Assembly: GCA_020428585.1 (NCBI GenBank)
Contig: JAGQMP010000038.1
Span: 1-8,742, forward strand
DNA length: 8,742 bases
Direction: 5' to 3'
From: Patescibacteria group bacterium
GTDB lineage: Bacteria; Patescibacteriota; Minisyncoccia; Phycocordibacterales; UBA1006
Below the pieces are notes generated by a model. The model was not told where the DNA came from and ran no database searches. It saw nothing but the letters and a program-made list of their open reading frames with translations. Positions 1 through 5,131 of the stretch are shown piece after piece; the first letter of the stretch is position 1, and every line of letters starts with the position of its first letter. The position numbers and the translations under genes are program-made.

Positions 1-16
1 AAATTCGTACGAATTT
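1..16. promoter_or_regulatory. Perfect 16-bp palindrome upstream of htpX
   Basis: The first 16 bases (AAATTCGTACGAATTT) are a perfect dyad with no spacer, about 40 bp upstream of the htpX -10 box. Such symmetry can be an operator for a dimeric regulator. Because it lies at the window edge, it could also be part of a longer inverted repeat that is cut off. The symmetry is seen directly; the regulatory role is a guess. Confidence 0.3.
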
Positions 17-55
17 AAGAATAATAACAAGTACTTGAAACTAATAACTAATAAC

Positions 56-61
56 TATAGA
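56..61 (+). promoter_or_regulatory. htpX -10 box, leaderless type
   Basis: TATAGA lies 8 nt before the htpX ATG at 70, so transcription would begin at or next to the start codon. A weak -35 (TTGAAA, 35-40) is 15 nt upstream. The box overlaps the end of a heptamer repeat (ACTAATA at 40-46 and 47-53, then ACTATAG at 54-60). The spacing matches the other genes of this window; the box sequence is the weakest of the set. Confidence 0.45.
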
Positions 62-69
62 CTTGTGCT

Positions 70-966
70 ATGTCTACCTTTTATACTCATCAGCACCAGA
101 ACAAGGTGAAAACCTGGCTTCTGATGTCGATCTTTTTTGGCGTCGTTATTGGCCTCGGTTGGATTATCAGCTATTACACGGGTAGCTCGGATATCTTGTA
201 CATCGCAATCCTGTTCTCGATCGGGATGAACGTATGGGCCTATTGGTTTTCTGATAAAACGGTTATCTCGATGACCGGTGCCAAAGAGGTCTCATATCAA
301 GAAGCACCAGAACTACACCGTATCGTGGAAAATCTCTCTATCACCGCTGGATTACCGAAACCAAAAGTTTACATCATTCGTGATGCTGCCCCGAACGCCT
401 TTGCCACCGGACGAAACAAACACCACGCAGTGGTTGCGGTGACAACCAGTCTTTTAGAAGTCCTCGACAAGAATGAACTTGAAGGGGTCATCGCGCACGA
501 GCTTGGGCATATTGGAAACAACGACATGTTGGTATCGACCGTTGCCGTGGTGTTGGTTGGTGTGGTTACCATGGTGTCTGACCTCCTCCTTCGAGGGAAT
601 GTTTTCGGTGGTCGAGACAACCGTGGTGGGGGGAATGTGATTACCCTCGTGATTGGTCTCGTCCTTGCGATTCTGATGCCTTTGGTGGCGTCCTTGATTC
701 GATTTGCCATTTCACGAAAGAGAGAACTTCTAGCGGATGCGACCGGCGCCATGCTGACCCGCTATCCCGAGGGGCTTGCTAGCGCCCTTGAAAAAATCCA
801 CGATCACAGCAGCAAGATGCGCACGGCAAACCACGCGACCGCACACCTGTTTATTGCGAATCCCTTTGGGTTAAAACGCACGGCCACCTATGTGAATCGG
901 CTCTTTATGACTCATCCACCGGCAGAACTACGCGTCAGGTTGTTGCGTGAAATGGATGGAAAATAA
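70..966 (+). CDS. htpX: HtpX-like membrane zinc metalloprotease (M48B)
   Basis: 298-residue integral membrane protease of peptidase family M48B, which degrades damaged or misfolded membrane proteins in the cytoplasmic membrane. Residues about 15-38 and 41-61 form two N-terminal membrane segments. The zinc site HELGH is at 143-147 with catalytic Glu144, and the third ligand is probably Glu219 in SRKRELLADA. Two further hydrophobic segments (155-174 and 190-214) lie between these motifs, as in E. coli HtpX. The length is normal for the family. The ATG at 70 is preceded by a -10 box 8 nt away and no Shine-Dalgarno, which supports this start. The 3' end overlaps the next gene by 11 bp, so the two are probably co-transcribed. 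The N-terminal 'YTHQHQNKVKTWLL...' pattern resembles HtpX of candidate-phyla bacteria (from memory). Confidence 0.95.
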   Translation: MSTFYTHQHQNKVKTWLLMSIFFGVVIGLGWIISYYTGSSDILYIAILFSIGMNVWAYWFSDKTVISMTGAKEVSYQEAPELHRIVENLSITAGLPKPKVYIIRDAAPNAFATGRNKHHAVVAVTTSLLEVLDKNELEGVIAHELGHIGNNDMLVSTVAVVLVGVVTMVSDLLLRGNVFGGRDNRGGGNVITLVIGLVLAILMPLVASLIRFAISRKRELLADATGAMLTRYPEGLASALEKIHDHSSKMRTANHATAHLFIANPFGLKRTATYVNRLFMTHPPAELRVRLLREMDGK

Positions 967-1189
967 AATTCGCATCGCGGTCCGGGTACAACCAAACGCG
1001 AGGGTAAACAGAGTGGAGAAGGTCGGTGTCGTTAGCTACCGCGTCATGACGACCGCAAGCCCAGAGGCGGGCAAGGCAAACCAGGCGGTGATTAAACTAT
1101 TGGCAAAACACCTCGGTGTCGCAGCATCATTGATTACTTTGATCAGCGGAGGCAACGCCCGCGATAAGGTATTTCAAATACAAACATAA
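956..1189 (+). CDS. DUF167 / YggU family protein
   Basis: Small basic protein of 77 residues matching the DUF167 (UPF0235, YggU) fold family, whose biochemical role is not established. Diagnostic features are the opening strand IRIAVRVQPNAR, the central SPEAGKANQAVIKLLAKHLGV block (family pattern P-x-x-GKAN-x-x-x-x-x-LA) and the closing ISGGNARDKVFQI (family pattern G-x-x-x-x-K). I chose the ATG at 956, inside the end of htpX; an in-frame GTG at 947 would add three residues. No ribosome binding site is visible, so translation probably depends on coupling to htpX. The gene ends directly before a hairpin terminator, closing a two-gene unit. Confidence 0.85.
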   Translation: MENKIRIAVRVQPNARVNRVEKVGVVSYRVMTTASPEAGKANQAVIKLLAKHLGVAASLITLISGGNARDKVFQIQT

Positions 1190-1190
1190 A

Positions 1191-1214
1191 AACACCCCCT
1201 AAGGAGTGTTTTTT
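1191..1214. terminator. Bidirectional terminator between DUF167 gene and tRNA
   Basis: AACAC pairs with GTGTT, then one C/A mismatch and two further G-C pairs around a CTAA loop (stem 1191-1210). A T-run follows on the plus strand to 1214, and a T-run follows on the minus strand (the A-run at 1188-1192). It can therefore end transcription of htpX-DUF167 from the left and of the tRNA-Ser region from the right. Stem strength is moderate. Confidence 0.7.
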
Positions 1215-1235
1215 GCGGAGAAGACAGGATTTTCA

Positions 1236-1347
1236 TCCCCCACATAGCAGAAGGGACGAGATTCGAACTCGCGGTACCGATAAGGGTACACACGCTTTCC
1301 AAGCGTGCCCATTAAACCACTCTGGCACCCTTCTGCTCTGTGGGGGA
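1236..1347 (-). repeat. Inverted repeat extending the tRNA-Ser acceptor stem
   Basis: 1236-1255 and 1328-1347 are complementary over 20 positions with a single mismatch (1245/1338). Seven pairs are the mature acceptor stem. The other 13 positions (12 pairs) lie in the 5' leader and 3' trailer and include five consecutive G-C pairs. The precursor would thus be clamped in a long helix that buries the usual RNase P and 3'-processing sites. Confidence 0.85.
1248..1334 (-). tRNA. tRNA-Ser(GGA)
   Basis: Class II tRNA of about 87 nt on the minus strand. The acceptor stem is AGAAGGG (1334-1328) with CCCTTCT (1255-1249), plus discriminator G at 1248. The D arm is CCA/TGG with the GAGTGGTTTAA loop typical of serine tRNAs. 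The anticodon arm is CACGC-TTGGAAA-GCGTG, with anticodon GGA complementary to 1298-1300, reading UCC/UCU. A long variable arm follows (GTACC/GGTAC), then a T arm GCGAG-TTCGAAT-CTCGT. The long variable arm together with GGA identifies serine. CCA is not encoded, so it must be added enzymatically. Oddities: the first base is A rather than G, and the acceptor stem continues as an inverted repeat into leader and trailer (see the separate entry). Downstream lies the shared terminator at 1191-1214. Confidence 0.93.
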
Positions 1348-1418
1348 CGTGCCCGCGATACGCTTTCACGTATACATCGTTTAAGGCGGTGCCCGTTAAA
1401 CTACTGTGCCACTTATCC
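1340..1418 (-). pseudogene. Degenerate tRNA-Ser-like sequence upstream of tRNA-Ser
   Basis: Read on the minus strand from 1412 to 1340, this stretch aligns without gaps to positions 7 onward of the neighbouring tRNA-Ser(GGA). By my count 42 of 73 bases are identical, with 19 of 24 in the D-arm region (GTGGCACAGTAG then TTTAACGGGCAC). It keeps a long variable arm with a perfect ATACG/CGTAT stem and an anticodon stem with 4 of 5 pairs. The D stem is broken, position 33 is C instead of the near-universal U, the T loop lacks TTCGA, and the presumed 5' acceptor GGATAAG has no partner. The triplet at the anticodon position is TTA, complementary to the UAA stop codon. It is most simply a decayed tandem duplicate; a specialised tRNA-like RNA is less likely. 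Confidence 0.6.
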
Positions 1419-1432
1419 AATATCCTGTATCC
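1414..1432. repeat. Three TATCC boxes at 7-bp spacing
   Basis: TATCC occurs at 1414-1418, 1421-1425 and 1428-1432, exactly seven bases apart, between the tRNA-like sequence and the Nudix promoter. It may be a small tandem repeat or binding-site array for either divergent transcript, or chance. Confidence 0.4.
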
Positions 1433-1474
1433 TATCAAATTACGTGGAATGGTAAATTAAAATACTCCCTGTGT

Positions 1475-1480
1475 TATACT
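1475..1480 (+). promoter_or_regulatory. Nudix gene promoter, extended -10
   Basis: TGT directly precedes TATACT, giving an extended -10 (TGn-TATACT, from 1472). The ATG at 1490 follows after 9 nt, so the transcript is probably leaderless or nearly so. No good -35 is seen, which extended -10 promoters tolerate. Confidence 0.6.
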
Positions 1481-1489
1481 TTTTTTCAT

Positions 1490-1906
1490 ATGAAAACCAC
1501 ACTCGGAAAAATTGCAGGGGCTGCGGCAATCATAAACGAGAACAAGGAAATTCTCTTGTTACAAAGATCATTTGCTTCAAAAAGAGCCCCCGGTAAATGG
1601 ACGTTTCCGGCAGGTGGTATTGAACCAGAAGACGAATCGGTAGAACATTGTGTTATTCGAGAAGTTAAGGAGGAAACCAATTTAGATTTTCACGTTACTG
1701 GGAAATTTAATTTCTATGATTTTATTTCTAACAATAAGAGGTACTATTCATTGGTGCACCTAGGAACGTATTCCGGTGAGTTGAAAATTGACAATGAGTC
1801 GGAAGATGCAAAGTTCTTTTCGTATAATGAAACTCAAAATTTAGAGATAGCGTTTGCGTACAAAACTGTTTTAGATGATTTATATAATGCTGGATTAATA
1901 GTATGA
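1490..1906 (+). CDS. Nudix (NUDT) hydrolase
   Basis: 138-residue Nudix hydrolase, a Mg-dependent pyrophosphohydrolase of nucleoside diphosphate-linked substrates. The Nudix box is at residues 46-68 (pattern G-x5-E-x7-R-E-V-x-E-E). It runs GIEPEDE, SVEHCVI and REVKEETNL, with the usual Gly before the last hydrophobic residue replaced by Asn. All catalytic Glu residues are kept. KWTFPAGG before the box is the usual substrate-loop strand. The substrate cannot be told; a housecleaning role on damaged nucleotides fits its partner gene. The reading frame is open from 1406, but the extended -10 at 1475-1480 lies inside that extension, so the ATG at 1490 is the start. The gene overlaps the next by 4 bp (ATGA). 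It is visibly more AT-rich (TTA, AAT, ATA codons) than its neighbours, possibly acquired. Confidence 0.92.
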   Translation: MKTTLGKIAGAAAIINENKEILLLQRSFASKRAPGKWTFPAGGIEPEDESVEHCVIREVKEETNLDFHVTGKFNFYDFISNNKRYYSLVHLGTYSGELKIDNESEDAKFFSYNETQNLEIAFAYKTVLDDLYNAGLIV

Positions 1907-2160
1907 AAAAATTCACAGAAAAAGTCATCGACATTGTCACCAATATCCCCAAAGGCAAAACCATGACCTACGCCGAGGTTGCGAACAAGGCTGGCTCAGC
2001 ACAGGCTGCCCGTGCTGTTGGCAGCATCATGGCCAAGAACCAAGATAGAAATGTCCCGTGCCACCGCGTGATTCGATCGGACGGAAGCCTTGGACCCTAC
2101 AACGGGCTTCGGGGACCTTCGAAAGAAGCATTGTTAAGAGAAGAAGGGGCTATTGGTTAG
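1903..2160 (+). CDS. Alkylated-DNA alkyltransferase-like protein (MGMT/Ogt C-terminal domain)
   Basis: 85-residue protein made only of the DNA-binding and active-site domain of O6-alkylguanine-DNA alkyltransferases. The winged-helix motif includes MTYAEVANKAG (residues 21-31) and QAARAVGSIMAKN (34-46) with the arginine finger Arg37. The active-site motif PCHRV is at 52-56, with Cys53 as alkyl acceptor. The closing YNGLRGPSKEALLREEG resembles the family C-terminal helix. Unlike alkyltransferase-like (ATL) proteins, the cysteine is not replaced by Trp, so it could be a true single-use repair protein despite lacking the N-terminal ribonuclease-like domain. It could also act as a lesion flag for excision repair. 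The start overlaps the Nudix stop (ATGA), indicating translational coupling and a two-gene damage-control operon. GC content is higher than in the Nudix gene, so the pair may have different origins. Confidence 0.9.
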   Translation: MKKFTEKVIDIVTNIPKGKTMTYAEVANKAGSAQAARAVGSIMAKNQDRNVPCHRVIRSDGSLGPYNGLRGPSKEALLREEGAIG

Positions 2161-2199
2161 ATATCTGGTTATCAACAATGAATCCACAACTGGGGTTTG

Positions 2200-2373
2200 T
2201 CGGTTCTGAACCTTAGGAGTACAGTATGAATATCCAGAGTAACTGAAGTTTACTTTGATTGCTCTGGATGCACCCGAGGGGAGACGTGCTTGCACGATTC
2301 GCCTCGAACCGTAGTGAAACTGCTTGCAGTCGATCTACAACAAACAACCACGGCTTGCCGTGGTTGTTTGTTG
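2200..2373 (+). ncRNA. Candidate structured RNA with CTTG-capped hairpins
   Basis: This gene-free stretch contains a chain of helices. GGTT/AACC is at 2202-2212. ATCCAGAG (2232-2239) pairs with CTCTGGAT (2262-2269), 8 perfect pairs. CGAGG (2275-2279) with CCTCG (2302-2306) encloses CGTG-CTTG-CACG (2285-2296). GTAG (2311-2314) with CTAC (2335-2338) encloses ACTG-CTTG-CAGT (2319-2330). The 16-bp hairpin at 2338-2373 follows, also CTTG-capped. G(CUUG)C is a known extra-stable RNA tetraloop only when read from the plus strand, so a plus-strand RNA is favoured. I found no convincing promoter; it might be read through from the Nudix operon. I do not recognise it as tmRNA, SRP RNA, RNase P RNA or a riboswitch. 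It has no plausible coding capacity. Confidence 0.45.
2338..2373 (+). terminator. Perfect 16-bp CTTG hairpin
   Basis: CAACAAACAACCACGG (2338-2353), loop CTTG (2354-2357) and CCGTGGTTGTTTGTTG (2358-2373) form a perfect stem. The 3' arm is T-rich but no T-run follows, so it is a terminator-like hairpin rather than a textbook one. It lies 3 nt before the -10 of the next gene, and that promoter's possible -35 (TTGCCG, 2355-2360) falls in its loop and 3' arm. Confidence 0.7.
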
Positions 2374-2376
2374 TCG

Positions 2377-2382
2377 TATAAT
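2377..2382 (+). promoter_or_regulatory. Leaderless-type promoter of the coiled-coil gene
   Basis: A consensus TATAAT ends 7 nt before the ATG at 2390. TTGCCG (2355-2360) gives a possible -35 with 16-nt spacing, embedded in the preceding hairpin. The promoter places the start at 2390 rather than at the upstream in-frame ATG at 2324. Confidence 0.65.
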
Positions 2383-2389
2383 GTTTCTT

Positions 2390-3226
2390 ATGGAAAGTTA
2401 TCAACCCCAATTTGCAAATCCTGAAGCAATGCCACAATCTCAGATGCCATCGGTGGCTGAATCTTCAATGGAGACGAGCCTCCAAACAACTCAGCAAGAG
2501 ATTGCTTCTCTTGAACAGAATCAAGAAGTGCCTGCTTCATTACAAAACCAAGAAGAAGGACTCCCTTCAGAGCTAACCCAAGAATCGCTGAGTGAGATGT
2601 CCGAAGAAGCACTGGCAGAGAAACAAGAACAACTCCAACAAGAAAAACGCGAGAAGGAAGAGGCATTGGAAGAGCTCAAGGAACAGCGAAAACATTACAA
2701 AAAGTTTCTTACTGCCATCAGTGAATATCAAGTGTTCTTGCAGGAAGAAGGGGAGACTAATCCGAAAATGATACAAAAAAAGATCATGGAAATGATTCTC
2801 AAGGGAAACCTGCTCGGACTTCTCTCGACGGTTTTGAAAACTCAGATACAAGAACACTTTGAAAAATTTCAATTTGTCGATTTCAAGCTCGTCGAAGAAG
2901 AGTTTGAAACCCTGCCATCAGTGGAATCATTCCAAGAAGAAATAGCACAGATCGATCAACACCAAGAAATGGTGAGTTCTCAGATGGAGATGTTTGAAAT
3001 GCCAAATATCGAGGTTGATACCAACATGGAATTGGGACCTGATATAGAAGATCTCGATATACCTCTGGGTCCTGTTGATCAAGAAGGGGAGCCATCTCTT
3101 GAAGCTATTGAACAGACCTCGTCTGCAATGGAAAATGTTGGTGAGGTTGCGGACGGAGTTGCCAACCTGGCTGAATCTGCAGGATCGGTTGCCGAGGGTG
3201 TGGGAAATCTAGCTGACGCTGCCTAG
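2390..3226 (+). CDS. Acidic Gln/Glu-rich coiled-coil protein, function unknown
   Basis: 278-residue protein that I do not recognise. Residues 1-75 are low-complexity, rich in Gln, Glu, Ser and Met and probably disordered. Residues 72-105 are a charged helix or coiled coil (SEEALAEKQEQLQQEK and so on). Residues 103-172 are a less biased helical segment (YKKFLTAISEYQVFLQEE, then MEMILKGNLLGLLSTVLK) that may be the folded core. Residues 178-240 are again acidic and Met/Gln-rich. The tail carries two tandem 14-residue amphipathic repeats, GEVADGVANLAESA (251-264) and GSVAEGVGNLADAA (265-278). There is no signal peptide, membrane segment or cysteine. The start at 2390 is fixed by TATAAT 7 nt upstream. 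It is monocistronic, with its own promoter and terminator. A structural or surface-associated role is possible but unsupported. Confidence 0.8.
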   Translation: MESYQPQFANPEAMPQSQMPSVAESSMETSLQTTQQEIASLEQNQEVPASLQNQEEGLPSELTQESLSEMSEEALAEKQEQLQQEKREKEEALEELKEQRKHYKKFLTAISEYQVFLQEEGETNPKMIQKKIMEMILKGNLLGLLSTVLKTQIQEHFEKFQFVDFKLVEEEFETLPSVESFQEEIAQIDQHQEMVSSQMEMFEMPNIEVDTNMELGPDIEDLDIPLGPVDQEGEPSLEAIEQTSSAMENVGEVADGVANLAESAGSVAEGVGNLADAA

Positions 3227-3227
3227 C

Positions 3228-3255
3228 AAAAAACTACAGCTTGCTGTAGTTTTTT
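3228..3255 (+). terminator. Rho-independent terminator, CTTG loop
   Basis: AAAAAACTACAG (3228-3239), loop CTTG, then CTGTAGTTTTTT (3244-3255) form a perfect 12-bp stem whose 3' end is the T-run. It begins 2 nt after the stop of the coiled-coil gene. The A-run on the 5' side means it could also act on minus-strand transcripts arriving from the oxidoreductase gene. Confidence 0.92.
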
Positions 3256-3391
3256 GTTTGCTTAATCAATTATTTGATTTTTTGAACAAGAACGAGTTCG
3301 AGACATCGAGAAATTGTTTTTTGAGGCGTAGTCTATCTACGATGATAAAAATAATTTTAATGATAACAAAGAAGTCGACTTGTACAAAGAA

Positions 3392-4639
3392 TCAAACATG
3401 CATCCCTGCAACATAACCCGTCGTCCAACACAACTGCAATGAATATCCTCCTGACGGTCGGTTGATGTGAAGAACATCTCCTACCAGGAACAGGTTCTTT
3501 ATTACTTTTGATCGCATTTCTTTGGTGTCGATCTCTTCCAAGGGCACCCCGCCATCGGCAATCACCGCGCGATCAAACCCCATTAACCCATCGATCGTAA
3601 GAGGGAGGTGTTTGATCAGATGCCTGATACATTTCCGTTCTTCGGTGGTGATGGTGTTTACCTTCACCTCAGAATTCTCGAGGCGTGCTAAATCGAGGAT
3701 CACCTCGGCAATTTTTTTAGGTAACATCTCTGGCAAGATGTTTTTTAATTTCTTGTTTTTATTCGCAGCAAATAATTTTAACATTCGTTCGTCGAGCGAT
3801 CCTTCATCGGTATCGGGAAAACAATCGATTTCTGCAGTGACGGGTCCCTTGTCCAAGAGGTCTTTTACCTGTTTTGAACTATTCAATATCAATGGAGAAG
3901 AAAGTCCAAAATGGGTAAAGAGAATCTTTCCAGTTTTTGAGAAGGCTTTCTTGTCACGAGAAAAGAACGTGATCTTCATAAATGATAGCGTTGTTCCTGC
4001 GATATCTTTAATCCAAAAATCGTTTGATCGCAATGGCACGATATCAGGGCTCGGGCTCTCTACCTGGTGACCTAACCGTCGTAGCCACGCAAACCCGTCA
4101 CCCGTCGAACCGGTTTCAGGATAGGTAACACCGCCGGTCGAGAGGATAACCGAATCCGCCGTGTAGCGAACCGATTGAGTATCAACGGCACTGATCTTGC
4201 CTTCTTTGATTTGCAGATCTTTGACCGGGCTCTGGTATTTCACCTCGACTCCTTCTTTCTTGATGAAATCTTTCATCACGCGTTGCACATCCTTGGCGTT
4301 TTCAGTTTTGGGAAAGACGCGGTTCCGTGCTTGCGTGACGAGAGGGAGCTTTCGTCGCTCAAAAAAGGTAAAAGTATCTTTTACTGAAAACTGTGAAAAA
4401 GGTGAATGAAGAAAAGGCGCTGATGAATCATACTTTTCTAACAAGGCCCGATTATCGAGTTCGTAATTCGTGATGTTACATCTACCGCCACCGGTAATCT
4501 TTAATTTTTCACCAAGGTCAGCGTTTTTCTCGAGGAGGAGGACCTTTTTCCCGCGTTTAGCTGCGGTGCCGGCTGCCATGGTGCCAGCGGGCCCGCCGCC
4601 AATGACGATAACGTCGTAGTGAGTCGGATGTACCTTCAT
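3392..4639 (-). CDS. FAD-dependent oxidoreductase, HI0933/BaiN-like family
   Basis: 415-residue flavoprotein of the HI0933-like family (PF03486, TIGR00275; E. coli YhiN, BaiN). Its physiological substrate is mostly unknown. Numbered from the chosen start, motifs are: the Rossmann dinucleotide site DVIVIGGGPAGTMAA at 9-23; GGGRCNITN at 50-58; the family block RVFPKTENAKDV at 107-118; STGGVTYPETGSTGDG at 167-182; FTHFGLSSPLIL at 241-252; DGGVPLEEIDTKEM at 362-375; and the C-terminal FAD-contact region LFLVGDVLHINRPSGGYSLQ at 383-402. The family usually has GE-x-L-D near the end; here it reads GDVLH. The frame is open to an ATG at 4666, but TATACT at 4652-4647 lies 7 nt before the ATG at 4639, which favours the shorter start. 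The gene stands alone, convergent with the coiled-coil gene and divergent from the small helical gene. Confidence 0.93.
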   Translation of the reverse strand: MKVHPTHYDVIVIGGGPAGTMAAGTAAKRGKKVLLLEKNADLGEKLKITGGGRCNITNYELDNRALLEKYDSSAPFLHSPFSQFSVKDTFTFFERRKLPLVTQARNRVFPKTENAKDVQRVMKDFIKKEGVEVKYQSPVKDLQIKEGKISAVDTQSVRYTADSVILSTGGVTYPETGSTGDGFAWLRRLGHQVESPSPDIVPLRSNDFWIKDIAGTTLSFMKITFFSRDKKAFSKTGKILFTHFGLSSPLILNSSKQVKDLLDKGPVTAEIDCFPDTDEGSLDERMLKLFAANKNKKLKNILPEMLPKKIAEVILDLARLENSEVKVNTITTEERKCIRHLIKHLPLTIDGLMGFDRAVIADGGVPLEEIDTKEMRSKVIKNLFLVGDVLHINRPSGGYSLQLCWTTGYVAGMHV

Positions 4640-4646
4640 ACCAGAA

Positions 4647-4652
4647 AGTATA
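4647..4652 (-). promoter_or_regulatory. Leaderless-type promoter of the oxidoreductase gene
   Basis: On the minus strand TATACT ends 7 nt before the ATG at 4639-4637. Its position downstream of the longer candidate start at 4666 decides the start codon. No strong -35 is visible. Confidence 0.55.
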
Positions 4653-4682
4653 CGGATTTTAGGCAAGAAGGCGAGGTGTATT

Positions 4683-4710
4683 TTGACATATCTTTGATAT
4701 GTAGTATCAT
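4683..4710 (+). promoter_or_regulatory. Consensus-like promoter upstream of the small helical gene
   Basis: TTGACA (4683-4688), a 16-nt spacer and TATCAT (4705-4710) form the best sigma-70-like promoter of the window. It would give a 5' leader of about 40 nt before the ATG at 4759. A second candidate, AATACT at 4745-4750, sits 8 nt before the ATG and fits the leaderless pattern. Confidence 0.6.
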
Positions 4711-4758
4711 GCTGTTATCAATTTAATATTTTGTTTAACAATTTAATACTAACTAGCT

Positions 4759-5070
4759 ATGAATCACTACAACCGCCGCCTAGGTAAAAAATCATTATCC
4801 AATTTTCTTATTGGTTTTTACCAAGAAAAGAATGAAGAACAAGAAATCGAGGAACTTGAATCATTAGAAGCTTCCGTTTATAAAGGGCTTATATCCCAAA
4901 AAGAAGCTAAAAAAGCCTTATCTTCGATCAAGGGATTGAAAGAAAAATTCCAATCATCAACAGAACTATTCAAAAGAGTTTTATCTCTTGAAAAAGAGTT
5001 ACAACGCTATTCTGAAGAAGATTTTGTTGAACTAGATGATTTCTTCAGACTACATAGAGGATTTGCTTAA
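4759..5070 (+). CDS. Small helical protein, function unknown
   Basis: 103-residue protein that I do not recognise. The N-terminus is basic (residues 1-12, with RRLGKK), followed by an aromatic and hydrophobic patch SNFLIGFY (14-21). Residues 22-40 form an acidic helix and 41-95 form further charged helices (ISQKEAKKALSSIKGLKEKF, then LEKELQRYSEEDFVEL). There is no cysteine, signal peptide or membrane segment. Predicted character is all-helical, possibly a coiled coil. Having its own promoter upstream and a strong terminator 4 nt after the stop supports a real, separately transcribed gene. Base composition is AT-rich compared with the sod and nrd genes. Confidence 0.75.
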   Translation: MNHYNRRLGKKSLSNFLIGFYQEKNEEQEIEELESLEASVYKGLISQKEAKKALSSIKGLKEKFQSSTELFKRVLSLEKELQRYSEEDFVELDDFFRLHRGFA

Positions 5071-5074
5071 TCCT

Positions 5075-5099
5075 AAACCCCTCACTGAGAGGGGTTTTT
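5075..5099 (+). terminator. Rho-independent terminator
   Basis: AAACCCCTC (5075-5083), loop ACTGA, then GAGGGGTTT (5089-5097) continuing into a T-run to 5099. It begins 4 nt after the stop of the small helical gene and insulates the superoxide dismutase gene. Confidence 0.92.
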
Positions 5100-5119
5100 A
5101 TTTTCCCCCGTACCTTTGC

Positions 5120-5125
5120 TATACT
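5120..5125 (+). promoter_or_regulatory. Superoxide dismutase promoter, extended -10, leaderless type
   Basis: TGC-TATACT forms an extended -10 (TGn from 5117) ending 6 nt before the ATG at 5132. The transcript would start at or within a base or two of the start codon. It sits 20 nt after the preceding terminator, with no clear -35. Confidence 0.65.
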
Positions 5126-5131
5126 GTATCT

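Noticed and set aside
1340..1418. Functional ochre-suppressor tRNA or tRNA-Leu(UAA)
   Set aside because: The acceptor stem does not pair, the T loop and U33 are missing, and the D arm is serine-like. A decayed copy is the simpler reading.
1213..1455. Open frames of about 80 codons on both strands over the tRNA region
   Set aside because: They are translations of the tRNA-Ser gene and its decayed copy, not proteins.
2226..2243. Tiny reading frame ATG-to-TGA (5 codons) with AGGAG at 2215-2219 upstream
   Set aside because: Far too short, inside the hairpin-rich region, and no other gene here uses a Shine-Dalgarno. The AGGAG is probably coincidental.
2213..2437. 74-codon minus-strand reading frame across the CTTG hairpins
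   Set aside because: Runs antisense through the hairpins and into the coiled-coil gene, with no family resemblance. The inverted repeats explain the open frame better.
3328..3371. Hairpin CGTAG/CTACG (3328-3342) followed by a 24-codon plus-strand frame
   Set aside because: The 5-bp stem has no adjoining T-run and the short frame runs into the 3' end of the convergent oxidoreductase gene. I see nothing else convincing in 3256-3391.
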